From contig OZ037872.1 in assembly GCA_964035575.1 (NCBI GenBank), positions 1,364,001 through 1,428,000 on the forward strand: a DNA stretch of 64,000 nt, written 5' to 3'. Source of the stretch: Rhynchopus sp. YZ270_cl-10 (Eukaryota > Euglenozoa > Diplonemea > Diplonemida > Diplonemidae). Numbering within the stretch: the first letter of the stretch is position 1; each line of letters begins with the position of its first letter. The position numbers and the translations under genes are program-made. Below the pieces are notes generated by a model. It ran no database searches. It saw only the letters and a list, made by a program, of their open reading frames with translations, and had not been told where the DNA came from. Shown here piece after piece: positions 20,145-29,981 of this stretch.

Positions 20145-21227
20145 ATGATTAGCGAGGTGCAGGGGGGTGATGCGTATCGGGCGAAGGATGACATTAGCGA
20201 GGCTGGCGAGCTCGCGGTGACACGCGACTGTGCGGAGGGGCTGGCGCTGCTGGGGATTACCGGGTGCATCTTTGGGGCGGCGCTGTGCATTCCGTTCGTT
20301 GAGTACTCTCTCGAGGAGAAGGCAGCGAAGGAGTTCATCGCAACCCTGCCCACCTCCATCCGCGGCAGCGCCACCACACACTGCACCGGCAAGGCGTCGC
20401 AGTACTGTTCAGGCTTTCTGTGCTACCCAGGGGCTATTTCTATTACAGAATCTCCGGTGCCTTCTGCAGTGTCGGCGTTCAGCATGCTCAGTGGATTGCT
20501 CTCGGTGACGGGGTTGATTGGTGTGTTGATCAGGGCAGGGTTATATGCAAGCGATACCAACGCTTCGTATCATGTGTTGGGGAAGAAGTTTTCGTTGTTC
20601 GTCGCAATGTGCTCGTTGCTGTCGGGGATTTCTGGGTTGGTTGCGTCGTCGTTTTCGTCTACGTTGATTCCTGGGGCAGTGATTTTGTTTTTTCCGTTTG
20701 CGGTGTTCGCTCCGTTAGCCCTGAGTTTGCACCTCAAAAAACGAGAACTTCCAGGACGGCAAGAACGCTGCTTCCAAAACTCTGGGAAAAGCCCTAAAAT
20801 AAAGACAAACTTTGCCAGTCCTCAGGGACCGTCATTTGGTGGGTTTGAGAGGAGATCTGTCATGGCAGAGACGTTCGAATCGCACTATTTGAAGTCCCTA
20901 GAAGGACAGAGATGTGCGCAGGTGGAGGTGTCCTTGCCTCCGTTAGGGGGTACCATGAGTCTCTCAAGCGGGCAGTCCTCCGACGCGCTCGAGCTTGGAT
21001 CGGCCCACAGCAAGACCACCCCAAGAAGGCTCAATTCCAGCACAACATGGGAAACGGCAGACCCGCTAATAGGGCTTTCATCGCAAGGTCTCCCTTCGCT
21101 GCCAAACCCAAGCGACGACATTGCAGGTAGAACGGTCGAATCCCTCAACAGAGACTCAGTAGGTACCAGATCCATCGAAGCCCCAGTCTTTGAAAGAGGG
21201 CAAAGGCGGGATTCAATGCCGTTGTAA
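20145..21227 (+). CDS. Four-TM membrane protein of unknown function
   Basis: The 360-residue protein has hydrophobic segments at about residues 31-53, 107-130, 147-168 and 174-195, then a long hydrophilic C-terminal tail of about 160 residues rich in Ser, Pro and Gly. Between TM1 and TM2 is a loop with three cysteines (HCTGKASQYCSGFLC), so that loop may be outside the cell or in a lumen. The topology resembles tetraspan families, but the tetraspanin CCG motif is missing and no named family is recognised. The ATG at 20145 begins the frame. The tail is less GC-rich in codon third positions than the TM part. Confidence 0.72.
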   Translation: MISEVQGGDAYRAKDDISEAGELAVTRDCAEGLALLGITGCIFGAALCIPFVEYSLEEKAAKEFIATLPTSIRGSATTHCTGKASQYCSGFLCYPGAISITESPVPSAVSAFSMLSGLLSVTGLIGVLIRAGLYASDTNASYHVLGKKFSLFVAMCSLLSGISGLVASSFSSTLIPGAVILFFPFAVFAPLALSLHLKKRELPGRQERCFQNSGKSPKIKTNFASPQGPSFGGFERRSVMAETFESHYLKSLEGQRCAQVEVSLPPLGGTMSLSSGQSSDALELGSAHSKTTPRRLNSSTTWETADPLIGLSSQGLPSLPNPSDDIAGRTVESLNRDSVGTRSIEAPVFERGQRRDSMPL

Positions 21228-22064
21228 CATGGGGGAGGGGAAAAGAGAGGAGGAGGGGAAGAGAAGCTCTGATGAAGACCTTTCAAGGAGATTTGAGGGA
21301 GGGGGGGAGGAATGCTTTATTTTTTTTTTTTTTTGCGGAATTCGTTTTTAAATATGGGGCGGGGTTTGGGGGGGGCATCAAATTAATTCAAAAAAATCTA
21401 TTTTTTCTCTCTCTTCTATTGCGGATTTGACGCCCCGCACTGAACAAACAAACACCCTTTTTTTTTTCATCATACACGCTGGGCAAAACAGTGCTCCACT
21501 CTTTAGGTAGCCACATCTGCCTTGACACGACTCTCTGACTTTGTAACGTACTGCTCCGCTTTCTGCTGCATCCGCTTCTATATGGGCAGAGAGACCCTTG
21601 TGCATTTGTCTTAGAGAACTCCTTCCTTGCGGCAATAAATAAATTCTGCACCTGTCGGATTTGGGGAGGGAACATTACCCCGTACAGCAGACAGTGTGCC
21701 TCTTTCGTTACCCGCAGGGGAGGATTTGTGTTGTTGACTTGAGTTGCTTTGGTTCATCGTACTTTTCTTTTAATTGTTTAGTTCAACGATGTAGCGAGCA
21801 CTTCATTAATATTCATTTTTTTTTTCATCATTTTTTTTTTGCTGTTTTTTTGAGAATCCCCAAAAAGGTTCCGTCTCCAATTACCCCGCATTCTAGCTTG
21901 AATTTTTTTTTTCTCCAGGTGGCGAAGCGTGGCACCGTATGATGTTTCCCTCTTTCTTTTCTTTTTTGGTTACGGTCTCTGGTTTGTTTTGTTTGGATGG
22001 GTTGTTCTGTTGTGCACGATGCTCTGGGGGCGTTCAAACTCATGGATTGTCAGCCTTGCGTACA

Positions 22065-22153
22065 CATGGTGGCCAGTTTGGTGTGGGAGAGCGTCAAAAG
22101 TGGACGAAAAACGTCAAATTTTTGACATTCTCCCGCTCAAACTGGCCACCGTG
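22065..22153. mobile_element. Inverted-repeat element
   Basis: GGTGGCCAGTTTG at 22068-22080 is the exact complement of CAAACTGGCCACC at 22138-22150. Inside, GGGAGA and GTCAAAA pair with TTTTGAC and TCTCCC. It is about 90 bp and non-coding; no target duplication was found. Confidence 0.6.
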
Positions 22154-22464
22154 CACCACTCTCAAGTTCACTATTGGATGGTGTGCACACCCACAAGTGT
22201 CTACTACCGTAAAATCGAAAAATATGTCACGTATCGAAAAAAAGGTGACAAAATGCCTTTTATGGTTATGGCGCAATTAAGATGCCATATCTTTACGTTT
22301 TAGCTCCTGATTTTGATCCAAAGTTTTCTGGTGTTTGTTTGCCGGCAGACTGTTGAGTGAAAAATACTTTCAAACCGTAAACTAATATTAGTCACCACTA
22401 AAAGTGACACAGGTTTGGGGACGGTGAAACATTTGTATTCGTGTCTGTATTTATAAATCGCTTA

Positions 22465-22512
22465 GTGGGATGGCATATTGTTCGATACAATAATACAGCT
22501 AAGTTTTCAAAA
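22465..22512 (+). repeat. Degenerate family A element
   Basis: It contains AGTGGGATGGCATATTG, then AATACAGCTAAGTTTTC followed by only five A. It is the most changed of the AAGTTTTC copies. Confidence 0.45.
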
Positions 22513-23485
22513 AGGTAGCAACGTGGCGGAACGGCAGCGACCACAAATCAGCAACATATTAGTAAAATCCCAGGAGGAAGCAAAGTAGCGGTCAGGTACC
22601 TTCCCCCCCCCCTGAAGGAACGAGGGCAAATGAATCATGTTACCCGTTTGCCCCGCAGGTTCTTAAAGTTCCGCCCCCTTTATAAGAACATTAAATCAAG
22701 TAGCCCGTATTTATAAGTTTTTTCTTTCTGTTAAGTCACTCTGTTCTTTTTGTTATCATTCGCGTGAACATATTTGCAAACCATTTGCAAAATCACTGCT
22801 TTTGAACACGGCAAACGTCGGAAAAGTTTTTTTTTTTTAAAAGTTGTGCGTGTATTCAATATTCGTCTCTACCCTCCTCTTCTTTCCAAGACAACTCAAA
22901 CAAGACATTACTCGTCTTACCAACCTTTTCTCGTTCGCATAAGGTGATTACTGATACCTAAAAGGGTTGTTCAACTTCTGCCCCACGCAGAGGTTAAGGT
23001 CAAGGATTATTCGGGGTACCCCCGGGCCACCCCAGGATATATATATTTTTTGCTCATGTGTACACGAGGCTTTCATCTTTCAAAGTTTCCCTTGAGCAAA
23101 AAAAATGCGTGAAAAAAGCAGACAGGAAGCCAAGGTGACTGTACTACCGGTCCTCTCTTTTCAAACCAATGAGAGGCAGGTTCGTCTTACCAATTTTTTT
23201 CAATGCCCCCCTGATTCTTTGAACGATGTGAGCACACATCTTTCAAGTCTTGTTCCTTGTCGAAGGTGTCCACGAGAATATAGAAACCTATTGCGGTTGT
23301 TTCTCTAGGGCACGAAATTTTAAAGAAAAACTATCTTTCCTGAAAAAATGCGATAGATTGATGTATCAGGTGGGTGTTGTGTTGGCTTTTGCTTTTTAAG
23401 CTACTTTTTTTTTTTTTTTTTGTTGCCATTTGTTTCTGTCCATCCACTCGTTCCGTTCTTCTTTGCCCTCCACGTTTCTGTGCGA

Positions 23486-23514
23486 AAGATGAGTGCATGC
23501 AGCACACTCATCTT
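23486..23514 (+). repeat. Spacer hairpin family B, copy 3
   Basis: AAGATGAGTG at 23486-23495 and CACTCATCTT at 23505-23514 form a perfect 10-bp stem, with different stem bases from other copies but the same AAGATG/CATCTT base. Confidence 0.65.
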
Positions 23515-23533
23515 CCAAAATTTTCCACCCGGT

Positions 23534-23563
23534 CCAAGATACAGGGCTTTGTGTTTCAAGTCC
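23534..23563 (+). repeat. Family C dispersed element, partial copy
   Basis: It contains AGGGCTTTGTGTTTCAAGTC followed by a T-run, matching the right half of the copies near 8326 and 51345. Confidence 0.4.
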
Positions 23564-23949
23564 AATTTTTTATTTGTGTGGTGAAGCGCTCTAAATAAGG
23601 CAATGGCCATGAAGTGACTCAGCACCTCGAGAGGAGAAGAAGCTCAGGGGGGGCATCTGACAAGAGTCATGTTGCTTTTCCGGAGTTCTTTTTCTCTCTG
23701 CCTGTTTTATATTTTATTTTGGACTATGTGTGTGACGTAGCTTTGCTTCTACTGCGGGGTATTGGGAGGATGGGTTGTCTGTGCATGCCTGCCTGTAGGT
23801 TGCAGTGTATTGATGCTTCTGTTCTCGTACCAAAATAGAAATGCTTTTCCTGCAATAAGTTCCCCCACCCAACCACACCCCGCACTCCACCATACCTACC
23901 TGTTGCAGACAACTCGTCTTTACACTTTACACTCCACAAACCAGATAGG

Positions 23950-24735
23950 ATGCCGCTTTTGCAGAAGGGCCTCGTGCTGGCGTCGCTTGTGGCACTCAGC
24001 AACGCAGCAGAAAATGCAGTAGTGCGTGTGGAGGGGCCTGCTCCGACGGGGCCTGGGGTGAATGGAGTCTCTGCGTCCCTCCCAATCCACCTCGAGTTCC
24101 TGTCCTCAGCAGGCAACCCTGCCTGGCCAGACATCAGCGCACCGACAGTCGTGCCCGGTGCACGTCTGCAGGACCCACCAGCACACCTGCGTCTGCTCCC
24201 AACAACGCTGTCGAACTGGGACCTCCCTGCAGGGACGGAGGTGACGTACTCGTGCCCGAACGAGCCTTCCCTGATTGATGTGTGCGACGCATGGGTGTTC
24301 TTCTACGCATGCCCGCAGAGCTGTGTGCGCACGTACCAGGGCGGCCTCCCAGGACTGCTCACAGTGACCCCAGGATGGGAGAGGACGCAGTGTGCACCAC
24401 GCTTCACAACCGGCGCACCCGGCACCTCGTTCGTGCACCCGATGGGAAGCTTCAGGAAGCAGCTTGCGCCAGGAACATCGACGACGTTCACGCTCCCTGC
24501 CAACGCAGAGTTTGTTGCCTTTGGTATTGACAAGGACGGTGTGGACTGCACGCAGCACCTCACTGTTGGCGCATGCCCTGTTATTGGCGGACGCTGCACA
24601 TGGGACGGGTCTGCGTGCAAGAACAACAACTGCCAGGGCAGGTACGGCCCACCGCCACCGTGCACCGAGTGCCCGTGGGAGGGGCTTGTGTCGCGCCCTC
24701 CGTCCGACGGTCCGTTCGGCGCAGGCCCCAACTAA
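23950..24735 (+). CDS. Secreted cysteine-rich protein of unknown function
   Basis: The 261-residue protein begins MPLLQKGLVLASLVALSNAA, a good signal peptide with likely cleavage after NAA. The mature part is Pro-rich and carries about 16 cysteines, in pairs such as TYSCPNEP, CDAWVFFYACPQSC, then DCTQ, ACPV, RCTWDGSACKNNNC and CTECPWEG near the end. No TM or GPI-like C-terminal hydrophobic segment is seen, so it should be secreted. It does not match a domain I can name; the last third resembles small disulfide-bonded extracellular modules. A short GCCTC/GAGGC hairpin follows the stop codon. Confidence 0.78.
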   Translation: MPLLQKGLVLASLVALSNAAENAVVRVEGPAPTGPGVNGVSASLPIHLEFLSSAGNPAWPDISAPTVVPGARLQDPPAHLRLLPTTLSNWDLPAGTEVTYSCPNEPSLIDVCDAWVFFYACPQSCVRTYQGGLPGLLTVTPGWERTQCAPRFTTGAPGTSFVHPMGSFRKQLAPGTSTTFTLPANAEFVAFGIDKDGVDCTQHLTVGACPVIGGRCTWDGSACKNNNCQGRYGPPPPCTECPWEGLVSRPPSDGPFGAGPN

Positions 24736-25200
24736 GCCTCCAAGAGACGAGGCGGCACGGTGCCCACACGTCGCAAGAAGTGGAGACTGCAACTTATGAA
24801 CGCACCACTGCTGACGACACCCTTCCTCACCACACAGCATCCTTTTCCTTCCCCCTTTCCTGCTCGCCTGCCTACGGACGTAGAGTAGCGCTTCACAGGA
24901 CACCTTTGCCATGAGACTCATTCTTGCTTTTTTGTCTCACCATTTCCTTTGCTTTTATCCGATACGTTAAACCAGACCTGAAATACGGCGCGTTTAGTTA
25001 CCCTTTTACCACTTTTATGCTACTTTCAACTTTGATAAGCAACAACAGCACATCCACGACCTTCCCTTCCCCCTTCCCCTTTTCCACCATCACCACACTC
25101 CCTTCGCTACCGTAGCCTGCCTCCACCTACCACACCACTCAACCCTCTCCACCTTCCCTATAGTACCCCCTTCCCTTACCCCCTCCCCCTACCCCTCATT
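24736..25200. other. Spacer ending in a long pyrimidine tract
   Basis: No gene is seen. A short hairpin lies just after the stop codon at 24737-24754. The last 85 bases are almost purely C/T, an unusually long polypyrimidine tract directly before the next ATG. Confidence 0.55.
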
Positions 25201-26148
25201 ATGGGAAGTGGCAAGGAGGGCGATGTGCATGCATTGCTGAAGGTGGTTTTGATTGGGGATGAGGGGTGTGGTAAGACGGCGTTGTGCCGGAGCTGGGTTG
25301 GGCAGCACACGGGGAACGGAAGCTTCGACGCGGAGGAGACACGAAACCCTACTGTCGGGGTTGACGTGGTGACGTGCAATGTTGTCGCACAGATGGGGCA
25401 GGTCAAGGTCTACATGTACGACACCGCAGGCTGCAACCGCTATATGCGCGACGAACTGAAACGCAGCTGCTTCTTGATGGCGGACCTCTTCGTTGTGGTC
25501 GTCGATGCCTCTCTGCCGCAGGAGCTCCAGACGCAAAGCATCTCTCACCATATGGGCGACGTGAGCAAGCTCTCTGGTCCCGACACCAAAGCTGTCGTCG
25601 TCCTAACCAAATGCGACCTCCTCGCAACACAAACACGCGACGAAGTCAAACAAAGCATCTCCGAGAGCGGCTGCAGCCTGGACCTGGTCACCACCTCTAC
25701 ACACGCCAAGGCGTTGGACAGCACAGCAGACTTTGTCGGCATTCTCAATGGCATCGCATCTGATAGAAGACACGAAGCGATGATGCGACTAAAGAGGGAT
25801 GCAGAAGGACGCCGTTCATGTAAGCTGCATGCCCCCATACAGGAAAAGCCGAGGGCGTCTTCAGTCAAAGGGGAGGGGGCGATGGGTGCGATACACAACT
25901 TCTTCTCGAGTGTGCGGCAGAGTGTGAGCTTAGGCGGGGAGAGGGTCGAAGGGATGGAGAGAGGAGGTGACGGCGGCAACCCCAGCAAGGTGCACAGCCA
26001 GTCCCTCCACCCAGCAAACCTCACTGCCCGTGAGAGCATAAGCAGGTCTTCGGACGACCACAAGGCAAAGCCAAAGCCCGAACCTATCCAACGGCTATCC
26101 ATGGCGTTTTCCTCCTTTGGGTCGAAGCTGAAGGATCTGACGAGATGA
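25201..26148 (+). CDS. Ras/Rab-like small GTPase with atypical G3 box and long tail
   Basis: The protein has 315 residues. The GTPase fold occupies about residues 12-190: G1 GDEGCGKTA, G2 Thr in NPTVGVD, G3 DTAGCNRY, G4 TKCD, and a weak G5 (TSTHAKA). In most Ras/Rab proteins G3 reads DTAGQE; here the catalytic Gln is Cys and the Glu is Asn, so intrinsic hydrolysis is probably weak. G4 has Thr for Asn, as in some divergent members. After residue 190 comes a 125-residue Ser/Lys-rich tail without a C-terminal CAAX or CC prenylation motif, so membrane attachment must be different or missing. It is preceded directly by a long polypyrimidine tract. It is probably a trafficking or signalling regulator. 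Confidence 0.85.
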   Translation: MGSGKEGDVHALLKVVLIGDEGCGKTALCRSWVGQHTGNGSFDAEETRNPTVGVDVVTCNVVAQMGQVKVYMYDTAGCNRYMRDELKRSCFLMADLFVVVVDASLPQELQTQSISHHMGDVSKLSGPDTKAVVVLTKCDLLATQTRDEVKQSISESGCSLDLVTTSTHAKALDSTADFVGILNGIASDRRHEAMMRLKRDAEGRRSCKLHAPIQEKPRASSVKGEGAMGAIHNFFSSVRQSVSLGGERVEGMERGGDGGNPSKVHSQSLHPANLTARESISRSSDDHKAKPKPEPIQRLSMAFSSFGSKLKDLTR

Positions 26149-27043
26149 GAAGGTGAGAGAAAATAGCAACGTGAGAAATGGTGGACTGTGTATCTTGTGT
26201 GTTTTTAACACCGTCAGACACTGTCATGGCATCTGTTAGGGCCTGACATGGCGTGCAATTTAAAATTTTTGTTCAGTTTTTTTTTTCTGTGCCAGCAGAG
26301 AGAGATATTGCTGGATATAGGTTAGGCAAACGAAAGGGGTTTTCTCTCCTTTGTGTGGTGTTTATATTTAAATGTGAGATCTTACAAAATTTTGAGATGG
26401 GCCACCTTTTTGTGTAGTTTGCCCTTTATTGTGTTGTTGTTTTTGCCAAATTTAAACAAAAAAGCAAGCATGTTTCCCTGTAGGGTCATTCCTCTTTCAA
26501 AAAAAAAAAAAATATTCTCCGTTTCTGTATGTTTTGAGGTAAGTATTATTTCTGGAAAAAAAATATAAGATGGGTTGCTGGAGGAAGAAAAATGTTACAA
26601 AAAAACCCGTATTGCTCATTCATTGGAAATGAGGGAACGTGGCAGTAGAGAGCTCGTAATGGCTAAATGGAATGCCTTTTCCCGTTTCCCCCCCCTTGCC
26701 CCCCCTGCATCGAGTGTGCTCACTTGATGGTGTTTGTCCAAATTATCCAACGATTCGTTTATGTTCTTTTTTTGAGAAAGATTGTCACATTTTTGGTCCT
26801 TCCTATGCTATCAATTAATCGGATGTTGAAATACTTGAGTACATATTACACCTCTTAATGCTTATTGCTCCGTTTGCTACAGTAGTATACGGTGGACTAT
26901 GCCGCGTACGCAGCTCAATGAACGTGTGTATTTTTTTTTGAGGGAGAGGGCGAGTTTTTTTTGGTGAAAAACCCACCAAAACACACCGTCCATGCCATAG
27001 GTTTAGGTGCTGTACAAAAAGGTTGAAAAATATGGTAACCTCT

Positions 27044-27268
27044 GGTGCTATCCGGGGGGCGGCGTTTCACAAAGTTTCACAAAATGTCACAAAATTTCAA
27101 TCCTATGCACAACGTTTCACAACGTGTCACAACACTTCGCAACTTTTCACAACTTGTCACAAGTTTTCACAACTTTTCACAACCCTCTTGAGCCTTTACG
27201 TTTGAAAAGTTGTGATTTTGATTGAAATTTTGTGAAATTTTGTGAAACGCCGCCCTCCGGATAGCACC
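27044..27268. mobile_element. Fold-back element with 7-bp target duplication
   Basis: The ends GGTGCTATCCGG and CCGGATAGCACC are inverted, and the arms continue through GGCGGCGTTTCAC and AAAATTTCA-type repeats for over 50 bp. The centre consists of about ten degenerate copies of an 11-bp TTTCACAAC-type unit. The direct repeat AACCTCT flanks both ends (27037-27043 and 27269-27275). This is good evidence of insertion as a unit. Confidence 0.75.
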
Positions 27269-27751
27269 AACCTCTTCGAAACCGTAGATTTCGTCTTTAC
27301 CTTTGCGTCCGACCATCTTTTTGCTGTGGAATCTCACCAACCAGAAACACACACCCCTACCTTCAGTCTGCACTTAACTCTTTTTTTTTTGGGCTTTTTA
27401 TGCTCGATGCAATATGAGGGCCTTCTTTGGTCTTTGTGTGTACGTTGCCTGCATCCACGCACGTTGTCAACATTCTCTTTTGTGTACTACAAAAATTATT
27501 TTTCTCCCATAGCAAAACCCCAGGCAGCGTATGCTGTTTGCAGAGGGTTAAGGTTCAGGGTTCTTATTGCGAGGCATGGAGTTTTTTTTTTTAAATTATT
27601 TTTCATTTTTTTGTGCCATCTGCATGGCTGGCAATCGTGGGTCATTCTGAAGGGTGCATCGACTACAACTTTGTTTTTCTTTTACTCCCCACCCCGACAA
27701 CATTCCACGGCAATTCAGTAGCTGCGGATCTTGTTGTCCTGAATTTTTTAA

Positions 27752-27787
27752 AAAGGTGACTAATCACGAGAGGCTTAGGGTCATCTT
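27752..27787 (+). repeat. Spacer hairpin family B, copy 4
   Basis: AAAGGTGACTAA, loop containing CACGAGAGG, then CTTAGGG and TCATCTT, followed by ATAAAATTTTCCC and a T-run. Confidence 0.65.
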
Positions 27788-28798
27788 ATAAAATTTTCCC
27801 TTTTTTGCTCCTGCCACTGCCCCATGCCACTGCGTTTTCAACGTTTCGAACGAACACAATGAACACAACAGCAGTGCGTACAGTCGAAGCATTCAAGTGA
27901 CCAAGTCTTTTGCGATGGCTCAGGATTACCAACGATTCTTTGTACACATTGTGTGTGCACAAGAGTGTGTGCACAATGCATCCATACAAAGGTCCATCAG
28001 CTCCTCCCCTCTGCAATTTCCCCCCTGCCCGCCTGCCTCATCTCAAGGATGGTATGGGATGCTCGTCCCGTATACGTTTTGTTCGTTGTTTTTTTTTCCT
28101 CTTTTTGGAAAAATGGACGCTAAAAAATGCCCATTTTGTATATTTTTCTCCCATTGTTTTTTGCGGGGAAAAAAAAATCGAACCCACGCATTTTCTGCCG
28201 CAAAAACGAGAAACAAAAAAAATAAAATAGACAATTTTTTGTTTTTCTGATGAGAAATAATTTGTCCAGGGCAACAGACATAGCCAACCCTGTGTGTGTT
28301 CGAGCATCGGAAGTGCTCTTTCACACCTATTTAACGTCGATATATTTTTGTTTTTTTTTGTTTTTTTTGCATCCCATCATTACCCCATGGACACGCAATA
28401 TGAATTTTCCCCAACGTTTTTTTTCCACATGGTGCATGGATTCAAGATGTATGTGCACAAGAAGCGCGTTTATTTCTCAAATTTCTTCTATACGGTCTGT
28501 TTTTATTCGTTGTTCTGTTCCGTTTCACATTTTTGCAAAACATACTACAGAAAGATGGGCACATTTTTGATCCCTATAACCTATGCTATCAATTTATTGA
28601 ACGCATATGTTGAAATACGGATACCACCCCCTGCTCTGCTTGTCTCTCGCATCCACTCCCTCCCACTCTACTGGGTCTACCTGCGGGTTCGTCATTGCTG
28701 TTCAAAGGTCATAGTTTGGATGCACTAAACAGAAACTGCATTTAATTTATGAACATGACGCGCACTATGCACAGAGAGAAGACAGACTTAACAATTGG

Positions 28799-28868
28799 AA
28801 AGTGGAGCTTGCAACACAACCGAGGCAACTACACTACTCCAATTTTTCAAAAAAAAAAAAAAAAAAAA
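28799..28868 (+). repeat. Poly(A)-ended hairpin element, family A copy
   Basis: It starts AAGTGGAGCTTGCAACAC and ends CTACACTACTCCAATTTTTC followed by about 20 A. TGGAG pairs with CTCCA, and TTGC with GGCAA, giving a two-part stem. Confidence 0.65.
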
Positions 28869-29219
28869 GTAAATGGGGGAGAAAAATCCTTCCAGTTTTA
28901 AGGCAGTGTGTGCTTGAGGTAACGTTCATCGTTCAGTATTTGTTTGTCTAGCGTGGCGTCGATATACTTGCCCAAAAAAAAGAAAAAGAGAGAATGGTAC
29001 ACGAAATAAGTTTTGCTACATAGATATTTGTAGTGATTTTAAAAAAAATGACAAAAAAAAAAAGAGAAAATCCTACGTTTTGTAAAATGCCGCTATTTTT
29101 CGATCCTGCAAAACAAAAATCCATCCCCCCTACCTGCAGAAAACCGACGGTTGTTTTAACAAAAAAAAAAAGCACAAAAAAAAGCGCTTCTTTTCCCCCA
29201 TTTTCCCTTTTCTTTTAAC

Positions 29220-29609
29220 ATGCCAGTCAACATCAAGGTTGTGCAGCTGACGCTGCTGCAGCGTGTGGTGTTGTGGTTTGTGGGGTTGGTGCACTTGGGT
29301 GAAGGGTGTTTGGTGTTGGCACGTCCTGCTGTGTACGCGGTGCGTCTCGGCCATGACGGGGTTGTGCTCAGTCGTGTCTTCGGCATTCTCAGCGCATTGC
29401 TTGGGGCAGCCTGCATCAACTACGCTGTACGCCGTGCCCTGCCCTGGGTCGTGCACGCCACTCTCTGGACGAACCTCACCTGCGCCACAGTCTTTGCATC
29501 AGACGTCTTCCTCTCGCAGGACTCCGGCTACACACGCTCCTCCTTTGGCTTCATGATGCTTGTCCACTTCGTCTGTTTCATGTGGACTCTTGTCACCATC
29601 ATTGATTAG
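29220..29609 (+). CDS. Small four-TM membrane protein
   Basis: The 129-residue protein has four hydrophobic segments at about residues 10-32, 45-67, 75-95 and 105-127 with short loops. The pattern resembles small DoxX-like or other DUF four-helix membrane proteins, but no diagnostic motif is visible, so the family stays open. The start at 29220 follows a T-rich tract. The codon third positions are GC-rich like other real genes here, which supports it being coding. Confidence 0.68.
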   Translation: MPVNIKVVQLTLLQRVVLWFVGLVHLGEGCLVLARPAVYAVRLGHDGVVLSRVFGILSALLGAACINYAVRRALPWVVHATLWTNLTCATVFASDVFLSQDSGYTRSSFGFMMLVHFVCFMWTLVTIID

Positions 29610-29981
29610 AATTCTTCCCCCTCACATATTTCAAAATCCACCATGAAGCGCTACACTGTTAGGATAGTAGAGGTTTCTTTGGATCCTCCAGCGGATTTCC
29701 TGCCTTTTCACATTCTTTTTTAGTGCACTGCCATGAGAGGGCTTTGTAGTTCAATCTTTCATTTTTAGACGAATTGCTTAGATGGAAAAAACGATACAAC
29801 ATTCCCCTTAACTTTCCTCTACCCTCCTATCCTCAGCCTCAGCCTCCGCCCCTTTCAATACACATACAGGAATAAACGCGGTCTCTCTTCAGAGCATAAG
29901 AGAGATGTCAGCACGCACAATCGCACGGTAGTTGGTGTTTATTCCCCTAGAAACGCACATCCGTGACAGCTCTAAAGTGAA
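29610..29981. other. Spacer upstream of the calcium-channel gene
   Basis: No gene is seen. It contains a family C element at 29723-29760 and, about 35 bases before the next ATG, the acceptor-like TTCCCCTAG. Confidence 0.55.
29723..29760 (+). repeat. Family C dispersed element, copy
   Basis: It contains GCACTGCCATGAGAGGGC, then TTTGTAGTTCAATC and a T-rich stretch, similar to the copies near 8326 and 51345 with several changes. Confidence 0.4.

Larger units (their letters stand above)
21228..23949. other. Long spacer with few elements
   Basis: No gene is supported. It contains an inverted-repeat element at 22065-22153, a degenerate family A copy at 22465-22512, a family B hairpin at 23486-23514, a family C fragment at 23534-23563, and a mixed-composition part around 22580-22700 without visible coding or RNA structure. 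Confidence 0.55.
26149..29219. other. Long T-rich spacer with a fold-back element
   Basis: No gene is supported. It holds the fold-back element at 27044-27268, a family B hairpin at 27752-27787, a CATTGTG/CACAATG palindrome near 27947-27979, and a family A element at 28799-28868. The rest is T-rich with many homopolymers. Confidence 0.55.
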
